Notes under the pieces: generated by a model
The model's database searches: none
Told to the model about the DNA's origin: nothing
What the model saw: only the letters and a program-made list of their open reading frames with translations
Program-made: the position numbers and the translations under genes
Part shown: piece after piece, positions 43,517 to 53,800 of the stretch
How positions within the stretch are numbered: the stretch's first letter is position 1
Layout of the letters: the number at the start of each line of letters is the position of its first letter
Source: an uncultured Rhodospirillaceae bacterium
Lineage (GTDB): Bacteria > Pseudomonadota > Alphaproteobacteria > Rhodospirillales > Rhodospirillaceae
Direction of reading: 5' to 3'
DNA: 64,000 nucleotides
Assembly: GCA_943787205.1 (NCBI GenBank)
Contig: CALSLN010000002.1
Coordinates: 1 to 64,000 of the forward strand

Positions 43517-44302
43517 TTACCAAGACGTCATGCCGCCGCCAAAGGCGGCACAGATTATGGCTGCGAGTGGCGTCGCAGCCCACAAACCGTCAACGCGATC
43601 CATGACACCACCATGACCTGGCATCCACGTGCCAGAATCCTTAACCCCGTGAACGCGCTTAAACCGACTTTCCGCAAGATCACCAATCTGGCTTACGACC
43701 GAGAGGCTAAGCGCGAATAGAACGCTTTGAAGAGATGATGGGATTCCAAGAGCCGTAGCAAGCGCGACTGCAGTGATGACGGCCGCTAAAGCGCCACCGA
43801 GTGCACCAGACCATGTCTTATTAGGGCTAATAGCCGGTGCAAGTTTAGGACCGCCAATCGACCGGCCAGCAAAATAGGCGCCAATGTCAGTCGCCCAAAC
43901 CACCGCCAAAACCCAGAACACCGTCTCTGCGCCCCCTATTTCGCGCACCGCGATAAGGCAAACGGCCGGTATGCCAGCGTAAAGAAGGCCGGTTTGGGTT
44001 GAGGAAAGTCTGGCCCTATTACCCCGTTCATCCGTCGCGAGAAGAACAAGCCAGGCTGCAAAAAGCACCGCCAAGGCCAACGGCATATTCGTCGTCGCCA
44101 AACCGATCGCTACGAAAGTGGTCCATAGGGCCAGAACAGCTCTGGGCGGAAACCCTGCCTTTCCAACGATATGGACAAATTCCCAAATCACTGCGGCAGC
44201 CATTAAGGCGACAAACAATTGGAAGACGGGAAAACCATAGTAGACGGCGCCTAGGGCTACAGGAGCGATGACGACAGACGTTGCGACCCTAGTCCAAAAC
44301 AT
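43517..44302 (-). CDS. cdsA: Phosphatidate cytidylyltransferase
   Basis: 261 residues with about seven membrane helices. The CdsA signature is in SQIGDLAESRFKRVHGVKDS followed by MPGHGGVMDRVDGL. It makes CDP-diacylglycerol, the branch point of phospholipid synthesis, at the inner membrane. It lies 5 bases after uppS, in the usual order. Confidence 0.96.
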   Translation of the reverse strand: MFWTRVATSVVIAPVALGAVYYGFPVFQLFVALMAAAVIWEFVHIVGKAGFPPRAVLALWTTFVAIGLATTNMPLALAVLFAAWLVLLATDERGNRARLSSTQTGLLYAGIPAVCLIAVREIGGAETVFWVLAVVWATDIGAYFAGRSIGGPKLAPAISPNKTWSGALGGALAAVITAVALATALGIPSSLQSVLFALSLSVVSQIGDLAESRFKRVHGVKDSGTWMPGHGGVMDRVDGLWAATPLAAIICAAFGGGMTSW

Positions 44303-44307
44303 AAATT

Positions 44308-45048
44308 CTAACCTGCTACCGTTCCGTATCGTCGCTCTCGACCGCGAAACTCAGATATCGCGTGCTCTAAGTGTGCCAAACCGAAGTCCGGCCAGCGCGT
44401 ATCCGTAAATACAAGCTCCGTATAGGCGAGTTGCCAGAGTAAGAAGTTACTGATGCGCTGCTCGCCCGAGGTGCGTATCAAGAGATCGGGGTCAGGAATA
44501 TCGCGTGTGTATAGCTTGGCTTCAAAGTCCTGCTCAGTAATGTCCTCAGGCTCTATACGTCCAGCTTTAACGTCTTCTGCCAACTGTTTTGCCACGGACA
44601 CCAATTCTTGCCGACTGCCGTAGCTCAACGCGATGGTTAAGAACAAGCGCTGGTTCGTGGCTGTGCGGATTTCAGCATCACTGATCATCGACACGGTGTC
44701 CTTTGGCAATCGAGATCGATCACCAACGATTTTCAGCTTCACGCCTTCTTCCGCTAATTCGTTGATATTATTCATTAAATAGAATCTGAGAAGAGACATA
44801 AGGTCTCGTATCTCGGGTTCTGGGCGCTGCCAGTTTTCCGATGAAAAGCCGAACAGGGTGAGATAGCGAATGCCAAGATCACCAGCCGCACGAATTGTTC
44901 TCTTAACCGCCTCTGCACCGCGCTTATGGCCGGCAGAGCGAGGCAATCCTCTGGACTGCGCCCATCGACCATTGCCATCCATAATAATAGCAATGTGCTC
45001 TGGGATTGCCCCAGACTCTTCAATCGGTTTGAGGGACAGATCTTTCAT
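44308..45048 (-). CDS. uppS: Undecaprenyl diphosphate synthase
   Basis: 246 residues, cis-prenyltransferase. The catalytic Asp is in AIIMDGNGRWAQSRGLPRSA, and LTLFGFSSENWQRP and DLLIRTSGEQRISNFLLWQL are substrate-binding motifs. It makes the C55 carrier for peptidoglycan and O-antigen. Its start overlaps the frr stop by one base. Confidence 0.97.
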   Translation of the reverse strand: MKDLSLKPIEESGAIPEHIAIIMDGNGRWAQSRGLPRSAGHKRGAEAVKRTIRAAGDLGIRYLTLFGFSSENWQRPEPEIRDLMSLLRFYLMNNINELAEEGVKLKIVGDRSRLPKDTVSMISDAEIRTATNQRLFLTIALSYGSRQELVSVAKQLAEDVKAGRIEPEDITEQDFEAKLYTRDIPDPDLLIRTSGEQRISNFLLWQLAYTELVFTDTRWPDFGLAHLEHAISEFRGRERRYGTVAG

Positions 45049-45611
45049 TAGACCTGCATGATCTCCTCTTGTTTTTGACTCAAGGCCTCGTCGATCTGCT
45101 TGATCAGAGCATCCGTCATCTTCTGAATTACATCTTGATACTGGCGGCTTTCGTCTTCAGACATTTCGCCGTCTTTTTCCATCTTTTTCAGTTGATCGTT
45201 GCCGTCCCTACGAACATTGCGTACCGCGATCTTCCCGTCTTCCGCATACTTGCCAGCAACTTTCGTGAGCTCCGCCCGTCGTTCCTCATTTAGCGGAGGA
45301 ATTGGAACGCGCATCAACTGCCCTTCTACGGCCGGGTTCAAACCGAGATTTGATTCCCGAATGGCCTTTTCGACCGCCTTTGCCTGCCCCTTGTCCCAAA
45401 CTGACACGGTGAGCATTCGGGGCTCAGGAGCCGCGACGCTAGCGACCTGGTTAAGGGGTATCAAGCTGCCATAAGCATCAACCATAATTGGATCTAGCAA
45501 ACTGACTGTCGCACGCCCTGTGCGAAGCCCTGAGAACTCTTTTTTTACAACGTCTAGAGTGGCTTCCATCCGATGGTTAATATCTTTCTTTAGACTATCA
45601 AAGCCCGCCAT
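45048..45611 (-). CDS. frr: Ribosome recycling factor
   Basis: 187 residues, a three-helix bundle plus small beta domain. Motifs: [60 protein letters not shown] and [20 protein letters not shown]. It splits post-termination ribosomes together with EF-G. It sits 3 bases after pyrH. Confidence 0.97.
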   Translation of the reverse strand: MAGFDSLKKDINHRMEATLDVVKKEFSGLRTGRATVSLLDPIMVDAYGSLIPLNQVASVAAPEPRMLTVSVWDKGQAKAVEKAIRESNLGLNPAVEGQLMRVPIPPLNEERRAELTKVAGKYAEDGKIAVRNVRRDGNDQLKKMEKDGEMSEDESRQYQDVIQKMTDALIKQIDEALSQKQEEIMQV

Positions 45612-45614
45612 TGG

Positions 45615-46340
45615 TCATTCCTCTTCCGTAATAATGGTAAAGTTCCCCTCACCTTTGAGCACCTGAGTGATAGATCGCTCGCCGTGCATATTGAACACAA
45701 TGATGGGAATTCCGTTATCCCGAGCCAACGCAATCGCTGACGTATCCATAACTCGTAAATCTTCGGCAAGAACCATGTCAAAAGTCAGGCGATCATATCG
45801 TTTCGCACTGGGGTCTTTCTTGGGATCAGCAGAATACACGCCGTCAACCTGTGTGGCCTTTAGTAAGGCGTCACAACTCATCTCGTTCGCTCGAAGCGCC
45901 GCTGCTGTATCCGTGGTAAAATATGGGTTGCCCGTACCCGCAGCAAAGATAACCACGCGGCCCTTCTCAAGGTGGCGGTCCGCCCGGCGACGGATATAGG
46001 GCTCACACACCGCATCCATGCCGATCGCCGACTGCACGCGGGTCACAACGCCTATGCTCTCAAGCGCATTCTGAACGGCCAAGGCATTAATCACTGTCGC
46101 AAGCATGCCCATGTAGTCCGCAGACGTGCGGTCCATGCCTTCTGCGGCAACAGAGACACCGCGGAAAATGTTACCGCCGCCAATAACCAGGCAAACTTGG
46201 TAACCCAATGATACAACTGATTTTATATCTTCTGCGATGGCAACAACTGTTGCCTTGTCCAAGCCATAGCTCTCAGGCCCCATAAGGCCTTCGCCGGAAA
46301 CTTTCACCATTATTCGTTTGTATGCCAACGGTTCGGCCAT
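45615..46340 (-). CDS. pyrH: Uridylate kinase
   Basis: 241 residues, amino-acid-kinase fold. [18 protein letters not shown] (phosphate loop), [20 protein letters not shown] and [13 protein letters not shown] are visible, together with [20 protein letters not shown] and [13 protein letters not shown]-like [20 protein letters not shown]. It converts UMP to UDP. Conserved order tsf-pyrH-frr. Confidence 0.97.
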   Translation of the reverse strand: MAEPLAYKRIMVKVSGEGLMGPESYGLDKATVVAIAEDIKSVVSLGYQVCLVIGGGNIFRGVSVAAEGMDRTSADYMGMLATVINALAVQNALESIGVVTRVQSAIGMDAVCEPYIRRRADRHLEKGRVVIFAAGTGNPYFTTDTAAALRANEMSCDALLKATQVDGVYSADPKKDPSAKRYDRLTFDMVLAEDLRVMDTSAIALARDNGIPIIVFNMHGERSITQVLKGEGNFTIITEEE

Positions 46341-46415
46341 GGTCCGCTATCACCTCCCCTTGCCGCAGATATACTAAACGGCGGTCATGAATCTCACTTT
46401 TAGCCGACAGGCTGC

Positions 46416-46442
46416 AAAAAAGGGACGGTCTTCCGTCCCTTT
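46416..46442 (-). terminator. Intrinsic terminator in the tsf-pyrH gap
   Basis: On the minus strand GGGACGG pairs with CCGTCCC around a four-base loop, flanked by A and T runs that extend the stem, and leads into TTTTTT. It lies about 120 bases after the tsf stop and 75 bases before the pyrH start, so it can separate rpsB-tsf from pyrH-frr and the genes downstream. No gene is seen in the 224-base gap. Confidence 0.75.
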
Positions 46443-46564
46443 CCGCTTAATCATCACCCGAAGGCCAAAGCGTCTGCTATGGCCGGGATCATACACAACT
46501 TGGGAGAAAAACGCCCCCCGTTTTCTGCACGCCGCCGACTGTATTTACCGACTAACGACAGTTT

Positions 46565-47494
46565 TTAGCCGCCAAGCGTATCAGCGACTTCGGAGGCGAA
46601 GTCTTTCTCTTCTCGTTCGATACCTTCGCCAAGAGCAAAGCGCACAAAACCAGTCAATTTAACGGGTGAACCTATGTCCGCAGCCGCATCTTCAACGACT
46701 TTAGAAACCTTAGATTTGTCTTCAGAGATCACGTAAACCTGCTCAAGAAGAACAACTTCCTCGTAGAACTTGCGCATCCGGCCATCTACCATTTTAGCAA
46801 TGACTTCGTCCGGACGGCCTGATTCCTTGGCCTGATCCGTCAGAACTTGCCGCTCACGCTCCATAGTGTCAGCGTCAACCTCGTCCGTTGCGAGGAACCT
46901 TGGGCTCGCCGCAGCAATATGCATAGCAAGCTGTTTTCCCAACTCTGTCAACTTGCCTGCGTCACCGTCAGACTCAAGACCTATCAGCACACCGATTTTC
47001 CCCAGGCCAGGCGTAACGGCAGAGTGAATATAGGATGCGACAACCCCGTTGCTGACCGAAATGCCTTCAGATCGGCGCAAATTCATATTTTCACCGATCG
47101 TCGCGATCAAATGCGTAACTTGGTCACCAACATTGCGACCTTCGCCAGGCATATCCAACGCCTTGAGCACATCGAGATCACCGTCAACACTGAGCGCTAG
47201 CCCAGTTGCTGCGCTTACAAAGCCTTGAAAGCTTTCGTTACGACCAACAAAGTCTGTTTCAGCATTCACTTCGAGAATCGCACCCTTAGTGCCATCCACA
47301 GCAACACCGATAAGACCGTCGGCAGCCACACGACCAGATTTCTTCGCCGCAGCAGAGAGACCCTTCTTTCTCAGCCAATCAACCGCTGCTTCGATGTCAC
47401 CATCGACTTCTGACAGGGCCTTCTTGCAGTCCATCATTCCAGCGCCAGTTTGCTCTCTGAGCTCTTTAACCAGAGCAGCTGTGATCTGTGCCAT
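46565..47494 (-). CDS. tsf: Elongation factor Ts
   Basis: 309 residues. The N-terminal UBA domain is followed by the TDFVGRNE motif, [20 protein letters not shown] being the classic start. The core and coiled-coil dimer domains follow. EF-Ts exchanges GDP on EF-Tu. It follows rpsB after a 105-base gap that holds a CCAGTG/CACTGG hairpin (47540-47562). Confidence 0.97.
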   Translation of the reverse strand: MAQITAALVKELREQTGAGMMDCKKALSEVDGDIEAAVDWLRKKGLSAAAKKSGRVAADGLIGVAVDGTKGAILEVNAETDFVGRNESFQGFVSAATGLALSVDGDLDVLKALDMPGEGRNVGDQVTHLIATIGENMNLRRSEGISVSNGVVASYIHSAVTPGLGKIGVLIGLESDGDAGKLTELGKQLAMHIAAASPRFLATDEVDADTMERERQVLTDQAKESGRPDEVIAKMVDGRMRKFYEEVVLLEQVYVISEDKSKVSKVVEDAAADIGSPVKLTGFVRFALGEGIEREEKDFASEVADTLGG

Positions 47495-47599
47495 CTATTT
47501 CGTCCTTATTTATATGTCAGCGTAAACTGGGGCTCACGGCCAGTGTCAAGCACGTGCACTGGTCCGCAGAGCATCCCAAACTTCAAATGTTGAAACCGC

Positions 47600-48664
47600 C
47601 TAGTCTTCTTTTTTAGTGGCAGTTTTCTTGGCCGCTGCCTTTTTGGCGGGAGCCTTCTTAGTTGTCGCTTTCTTAGCTGTCGTTGCCTTCTTAGCGACTG
47701 CCTTTTTCTTAACGGCAGCCTTCTTTACAGCCGGTTTCTTTTCAGCAGCTGGCTCTTCGTCCTTGGCAGTTTCAGCGGCAGGAGTTTCAGCGGCAGGAGC
47801 TTCAGCGGCAGGAGCTTCAGCAGCTGGCTCTTCCTTGGCAGCCGGCTTAGCCTTCGCTTTAGCTTTAGCCTTTGCTGGCTTTTCCGCAGCTGCGGCTTCT
47901 TCCTTAGGCGCGTCTAATTTCTCAGCAGGCGCCTCGTCTTGGGCACCGACATCGACCCCAGCAGCCTTCATTTCATCCTGAATACCCTCAAGAGACGCGT
48001 TGGCCATGAGTTCCAGGTATAATTTAATGGCGCGAATAGCGTCATCATTGCCAGGAACTGGGTACTCAATACCACGTGGGTCTGAGTTACTATCCAGAAC
48101 CGCCACAACGGGAATGTTCAATTTGTTGGCTTCGGCAACTGCAATGTCTTCTTTATTGGTATCAATAATGAAGATCAGATCAGGCACATTGCCCATATCC
48201 TTAATGCCACCAAGAGCCAGGTCTAGCTTCGTTTTTTCGCGCTCTAGATTAAGAGCTTCCTTCTTAGTCAAACCGGCCAATCCAGCTTCACTTCCAAACT
48301 GCTCTTCAAGGTCCTTCAAACGCTTAATCGACTTAGAAATCGTTTTCCAGTTGGTCAACATACCGCCTAACCAGCGATGGTTGACGTAGTACTGACCACA
48401 GCGCTCAGCATATTCTTTTACAAGATCATGGGCCTGGCGCTTGGTTCCAACGAACAGAACCCGTCCGCCGCCCGCAACAACGTCATGCACGGCTTGCATC
48501 GCGCGATGAAGCAAAGGCACGGTCTGCTGAAGATCGATGATGTGAATACCGTCACGGACCCCATAAAGGTATGAATCCATTTTCGGATTCCAGCGACGGG
48601 TACTGTGGCCAAAGTGGCAGCCAGCTTCAATAAGCTGGCGCATGCTGAATGTAGGCAGCGTCAT
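47600..48664 (-). CDS. rpsB: Ribosomal protein S2 with a long Ala/Lys-rich C-terminal tail
   Basis: 354 residues from the ATG at 48664, behind CCGGAGAAAG; the in-frame extension to 48754 is not coding. The S2 core ([62 protein letters not shown]) takes about 235 residues. The remaining 100 or so are low complexity: acidic Ala/Glu/Pro repeats ([16 protein letters not shown]), then a histone-H1-like run of Lys and Ala ([20 protein letters not shown]). Such S2 tails occur in some alphaproteobacteria but this is a long one. S2 is part of the 30S subunit. Confidence 0.96.
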   Translation of the reverse strand: MTLPTFSMRQLIEAGCHFGHSTRRWNPKMDSYLYGVRDGIHIIDLQQTVPLLHRAMQAVHDVVAGGGRVLFVGTKRQAHDLVKEYAERCGQYYVNHRWLGGMLTNWKTISKSIKRLKDLEEQFGSEAGLAGLTKKEALNLEREKTKLDLALGGIKDMGNVPDLIFIIDTNKEDIAVAEANKLNIPVVAVLDSNSDPRGIEYPVPGNDDAIRAIKLYLELMANASLEGIQDEMKAAGVDVGAQDEAPAEKLDAPKEEAAAAEKPAKAKAKAKAKPAAKEEPAAEAPAAEAPAAETPAAETAKDEEPAAEKKPAVKKAAVKKKAVAKKATTAKKATTKKAPAKKAAAKKTATKKED

Positions 48665-48776
48665 AAGTCTTTCTCCGGTTGAACCTCCGCAGGGGGTGAC
48701 CAAGACACATGCCCTGGACCGGAACCGAACACCCGAAACTCCCGAGTGCCGCATCCCTGCGTGTGGAATGCCGCGG

Positions 48777-48805
48777 GTTCTAAGGGGTTAAGCCCCGATT
48801 TGCAA
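48777..48805 (-). promoter_or_regulatory. Possible rpsB promoter
   Basis: On the minus strand TTGCAA, 17 bases, TAGAAC resembles a sigma-70 promoter; transcription would start about 105 bases before the rpsB ATG. Not tested against alternatives. Confidence 0.35.
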
Positions 48806-48878
48806 GGGATTTGCGCCAAAATTCCGAATAATCTGGTCCATCAAGGCAAATTACCGTCGCGACGGTCGAGCAAGCCTC

Positions 48879-49412
48879 TTATTGGGCCAAAATCTCACGA
48901 ACCTGCGGCTCAATCACCGTCAAACCCGCAGCGCGGCCTTTTGAAATAGCACTTTCCAAGGATTCACCATCAAGGTGAAAGGCACCGATCGCGTATAACG
49001 CCCCTACCCGGTTGCCACTGCCACAATGGACAAAAGCAGGTGCCTTTGACTGCGCCAAGGCTTCTCGAAGGCTCAGCACTGTTTCGACATCTAAATTGTC
49101 CATTCCTACGGGGATGCTAACGTAGTTAAACCCAAGCGCCTTTGCCTCTTCAGCTTCATCGAACCCAAGGTCTTCTCCGTCACGACGCAAATTGATAATC
49201 GTGCCAAACCCGCTTTGCTTGAGGACCGTCAGATCAGCTGCGCTTGGCTGACCACCAGTGACGACACTCCGACCAACAATCTGTGGATTAATGATATCCA
49301 GCATCGCCAAATCGCTTTCCGACAACAACGGTGGAGAAGCACAGGCTGCAAGAGAAATAGCCGTAAACAGCGTTAGAAAAACCTGACGTGCAGTCTGCCA
49401 CTGAGCACTCAT
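48879..49412 (-). CDS. Lipoprotein with a cysteine phosphatase (DSP/BLH-like) domain
   Basis: 177 residues, ATG at 49412 behind AGGAGA. A lipobox (ISLAACAS) predicts a lipid-anchored envelope protein. The catalytic P-loop is FVHCGSGNRVGALYAI, the HC-x5-R motif of tyrosine and dual-specificity phosphatases. The upstream GGQPSAADLTVLKQSGFGTI and INLRRDGED fit the family often annotated as beta-lactamase-hydrolase-like or DSP. Substrate unknown. It is the last of three exported-protein genes with gaps of 8 and 19 bases. Confidence 0.82.
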   Translation of the reverse strand: MSAQWQTARQVFLTLFTAISLAACASPPLLSESDLAMLDIINPQIVGRSVVTGGQPSAADLTVLKQSGFGTIINLRRDGEDLGFDEAEEAKALGFNYVSIPVGMDNLDVETVLSLREALAQSKAPAFVHCGSGNRVGALYAIGAFHLDGESLESAISKGRAAGLTVIEPQVREILAQ

Positions 49413-49431
49413 GATATTCTCCTATCGAGGC

Positions 49432-49776
49432 TTAACGTGCCCACATCGGCGCGTTCGAGCATTTGTTGCCAACCGCTGAAACCAGCAACGATGGCGTCCG
49501 ATAACTCAGTTTGTAGCGATTGACTTCGAGGTACTCTGATAAGGCGACCTCGAATTGAACGCCTGTCCAAGTTCCTGCGCAATCAAACAGCCACTTTAAG
49601 GATTCCCTGCCGGACAAGTCGTCGGCATATTTCATCGCCTCCACCATGCCCATGACATGCAGCGCACGGTTTGATGAATCCAACTGGAGATAATCCCGGC
49701 CAGACATAGCCGTCGCTGGAGCTATCCCTAGCAGCAGCACTAGAAACCCAAAACATCCTAAACTTAGGTTACGCAT
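49432..49776 (-). CDS. Small exported Rap1a/Tai-like protein
   Basis: 114 residues. A signal peptide (cleaved after APATA) precedes a short domain: RALHVMGMVEAMKYADDL, then a cysteine in WLFDCAGTWTGVQF, VALSEYLEVNRYKLSYRTPS and a last cysteine in VGNKCSNAP. The spacing of the helix, the Cys pair and the LVSAV segment resembles the Rap1a/Tai periplasmic immunity family; this match is by eye and moderate. No type VI effector is adjacent, so an immunity role is not supported by context. It is cotranscribed with its two neighbours. Confidence 0.6.
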   Translation of the reverse strand: MRNLSLGCFGFLVLLLGIAPATAMSGRDYLQLDSSNRALHVMGMVEAMKYADDLSGRESLKWLFDCAGTWTGVQFEVALSEYLEVNRYKLSYRTPSLLVSAVGNKCSNAPMWAR

Positions 49777-49784
49777 CGCTTATC

Positions 49785-50726
49785 CTATCCGCGAAGAAAT
49801 CCAACGACCGCGTCAGACCATTCCTCTGGCATCTGGTCGACGACATCCACGCCACCACCCTGCAACACAATAAAGTCGAGATCAGGGCGCATCTTGTTTG
49901 CCCACTTGGCGTTCTCGTATATCTGATCGCCGGTGTTCGTGAGAAGAAGTGTGCGGTGCTTAACCTTCGGCAATGCCTCATTATGATTGTATTGGAAGGC
50001 AGCATGGTGGCCGTACCAAAACGGGCCTAGCCCAATGAACTTCTCCGCTGTGTAGCGGGTGATCAGCTTTGGATCGACACCTTCGCCGTACATCTTGTAG
50101 CGGCCCATAAAGCTACTCTGCACGTGGCTGCCGTCGTGTTCATGCACAAAGTCCTGTTCACTAGTTTTGTTACGCGAAAGGAAGCCGGCGCGCTCCTCGT
50201 CTGTCATAGGGAATGGACCGTTGATGACGAGGTTGTTAATCCTCTCAGGGAACTGCAAGGCCACTGCCGTACAAATCATTGCCCCAGTGTGATGGCCGAG
50301 TAAGTCGACTTTGTCTAAACCAAGATGATCCAACACAGCCGGAACGGCCGTCGCGTAATCTTCAACGGTTGGCACAAAATCTGGCGGTGCCGATTGACCA
50401 AATCCCGGAGTGTCGATCGAGATCGACCGAATACCGCGATTAGCGAGCGGCTCAAGCACACTATCAAACTGGCGCAGCGTCATCGGTGCCTGATGCAACA
50501 GAACGAGCGGTAATCCCTGAGGGTCTGGGGGCGAGACATCTTGATAGTGAACCTGCCCAAATGGTCCATCTGCGTAACCACGAGTTACCTTATAAGACCC
50601 TGAACTATTCGTATCAGCGGCCCTTGCCCCTCCGCTTTCTATGCCGAGAGCACCCGCCGCGCCTATTGCACTAACAGCTGACACCAACGACCGGCGTGAA
50701 ATAGTTGTCTTTTGACTGTCGACCAT
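49785..50726 (-). CDS. Tat-exported alpha/beta-hydrolase with altered catalytic residues
   Basis: 313 residues from the ATG at 50726, behind GAGGGG. A twin-arginine signal (TTISRRSLVSAVSAIGAAGA) precedes the fold: LPLVLLHQAPMTLRQFDSVL, SIDTPGFGQSAPP and LLTNTGDQIYENAKW. The nucleophile elbow reads GHHTGA where G-x-S-x-G is expected, so the serine is replaced by histidine. The catalytic histidine region reads GGGVDVVDQMPEEW, with Val in place of His. It may be non-hydrolytic or use another mechanism. First gene of a three-gene run with two other exported proteins. Confidence 0.78.
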   Translation of the reverse strand: MVDSQKTTISRRSLVSAVSAIGAAGALGIESGGARAADTNSSGSYKVTRGYADGPFGQVHYQDVSPPDPQGLPLVLLHQAPMTLRQFDSVLEPLANRGIRSISIDTPGFGQSAPPDFVPTVEDYATAVPAVLDHLGLDKVDLLGHHTGAMICTAVALQFPERINNLVINGPFPMTDEERAGFLSRNKTSEQDFVHEHDGSHVQSSFMGRYKMYGEGVDPKLITRYTAEKFIGLGPFWYGHHAAFQYNHNEALPKVKHRTLLLTNTGDQIYENAKWANKMRPDLDFIVLQGGGVDVVDQMPEEWSDAVVGFLRG

Positions 50727-50841
50727 CGGATACCCCTCGTTCAAAATTCAAGGTAACGATAGCACATCAGGAGCGTTCACGAGCCTTATCTGCATTAAAA
50801 CGCATCCGCAGCATGAGCGTATGCCTTAAGCCTCAATGAGC

Positions 50842-53800
50842 TTAGAACTGCCGAATGTCCGTAACACCGGGCACGTCTTTGACACGGCCAAGGGTCTGCG
50901 GAGAAATCGCATAACGCCCGGGCAGCCCAACTTCGACGACATGCCCGTTTGATCTAGCCACCAAAAGTATTCGGCCATTGCCTTTGCCATCCGCATCGAT
51001 GATCTCTTTAATTTCATCCACGGGTGTGCCGTCTTTCAACTCGATGCGGAGGTTATCGAGGCGCGCGGCAACGGCTTCATCCAATGGCGTCATCTTGGAA
51101 ACCATGAGCCTAACTTGATCATCCTCAAGCCGTGCCTCCAAGACGATCAGCATCGGTTCGCCAGATTCCATCAGTTCACGAGATGCAACGAGCACCTCCG
51201 AAAAGACAACAGCCTCATAAGACCCTGTCGCATCTGACAACTGAACAAACGCGTACTTATTCCCGCTCTTGCTGATCCGTTCTCTCTTGCTACCCATGAT
51301 CCCAGCCATTCGGACAGGCGCTCGGCATTCATCAGCAGTCAGGTCATCAAGATGATTGGCAGTAATAACGCCCTGTGCGTGGAGGGTCGCAGCATAGGCG
51401 TCGAGTGGATGAGCCGATAAAAAGAAACCAAAAGCCTCGCGTTCTTTATCGAGCCGCTCCATCTGCCGCCAGTCGTCCTTTTGCGGCAACTTAAGGTCGG
51501 GCCGGTCTCCCTCACCGCCAAACATGGCGTGTTGATCGGAATTACGGGCCTCCGCGCCCGCCTGGACATGGCGTAGAATACTCTCAGCGCCGGCCATCAT
51601 CTCGGCACGGTTGCCGTGAAGCGCATCCAAGGCCCCTGCCCTGACAAGGTTTTCAATCATCCGCTTGTTTATGAGTTTGGTATCGAGCCGCCCAGCAAAA
51701 TCCGCGAGGTCCTTAAACGGTCCACCGTCACCCCGTGCCGCGACCATGCCCTCTATCGCGCCGGCGCCGACATTTTTAATGGCAGCTAAGGCGTATCGCA
51801 CAGCCCAACTTTCGTCTGGCTTTTGTTCAACCGTAAATCCCACCCCAGAGTGATTCACACTTGGCGGCAAGAGATCGATACCCAACCGTTTGAGCTCAGA
51901 TTTAAAAGCGTCGAGCTTTTCCGTGTTTTGTATGTCGAGCGTCATCGTCGCGGCCATGAATTCCACAGGGTAATTGGCTTTGAGATACCCAGTTTGGTAG
52001 GCAACCAATGCATACGCAGCGGCATGAGATTTATTAAATCCGTATCCCGCAAACTTAGCGATCGTGTCGAAGACTTCAGAGGCTTTCTCTGCCGTCGTAT
52101 CAAGCTCGGTCGCGCCTTGAACAAACTGCTCTCGTTGAGCGTCCATTTCCGCCTGAATCTTCTTACCCATCGCTCGGCGAAGTAAATCAGCACTACCTAG
52201 AGAATACCCGGCCATCTCCTGGGCGGCCTGCATGACCTGCTCTTGATAGATCATGATCCCGTAGGTTTCTTTTAGGATCGGTTCCAAAACCGGATGCATG
52301 TATGCAATGTCTTCCCGACCGTTTTTACGCTCAATAAAGCTCGGGATATTGTCCATTGGGCCTGGTCGATACAACGCCACAACAGCGATAATATCTTCAA
52401 ACACGTCAGGCTTCAGTTTGCGCAACACATCGCGCATACCCGTACTTTCCAATTGAAACACACCGCTCGTATCGCCACGGGAAAGCATGTCAAAAGTCGT
52501 CTGATCATCCAAAGGTATCGTCGCGAGATCTATCTCTATGCCTCTATTGGCCAGCAGCTTCACAGCTTGATCTAAAACCGTCAGCGTCTTTAGGCCGAGG
52601 AAGTCGAACTTCACCAAACCGGCCTGCTCAACCCATTTCATATTGAACTGCGTAACCGGCATGTCTGAGTGCGGATCACGATACAGCGCAACAAGCTCCG
52701 CCAATGGCCTATCACCGATCACAACACCAGCCGCGTGGGTAGACGCGTGGTTGTAAAGGCCTTCTAACTTGAGAGAGATGTCAAAAAGTTGAGCAACGTT
52801 CTCGTCCGTATCGCGCAGATTCTTGAGATCAGTTTCTGAATCGATCGCCTCTTGCAGGGTAACGGGGCTCGCCGGATTATTCGGTACCATTTTGCAAATC
52901 TTATCGACATATCCGAGCGGCATCTCGAGAACACGACCGACGTTTCTCAAAGCCGCACGCGCTTGTAACTTTCCGAACGTAATGATCTGCGCGACGCGGT
53001 CTGTTCCGTATTCCTGCTGAACGTACCTGATGACTTCTTCACGCCGGTCCTGGCAAAAGTCGATATCAAAATCAGGCATCGACACGCGTTCTGGATTAAG
53101 AAACCGCTCGAACAGAAGATCAAAGCGCAAGGGATCAAGGTCAGTAATAAGGAGCGACCATGCCACAACAGAGCCAGCCCCCGACCCACGCCCTGGTCCG
53201 ACCGGAATTCCTTGATCTTTGGCCCATTGAATAAAATCAGCGACGATCAAGAAGTAGCCCGGAAACCCCATATTGGCGATAACGCCAAGTTCATAGTCCA
53301 ACCGCTCACGATAAGGTTTAGCAACACCTTCTCGGGCCGCCTCATCCATCTCTTCTGTGAAGACATGTTTGAGGAGGCGCCCCTCTAGTCCAGCCTTGGA
53401 TAACTCTCGAAGGGCTTCTTCTTCCGTGCGCTCACCCACCGTAGGAGAACGGGGAAGAATTGGGTCGCGCCGTTCCACCATGACGGCGCAGCGCTGCGCG
53501 ATAACCAACGTGTTGTCGATGGCCTCAGGCAGATCCTCAAATAACTCTCGCATCTCTTCAGCAGATTTAAAGCGATGCTCAGGGGTCAGACGTCGCCGAT
53601 CCGCGATGGAGATGTATGACTTCTCAGCGATGCACAACAACGCATCATGAGCACTAAACATGTCAGCCGTCGAGAACGCAGGCTCATTCGTCGCAACAAG
53701 CGGAATATCGTGTGTGTAAGCCAGATCGATCAATCGCGATTCAATCCGCTCTTCAACCGGCAGACCATGGCGTTGAACTTCAATATAGAAGCGATCGTCA

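Noticed and set aside
47616-47981. Long Ala/Leu-rich open frame on the plus strand opposite rpsB
   Set aside because: It is the complement of the low-complexity Lys/Ala tail of S2; repetitive codons keep the opposite strand open. No ribosome site.
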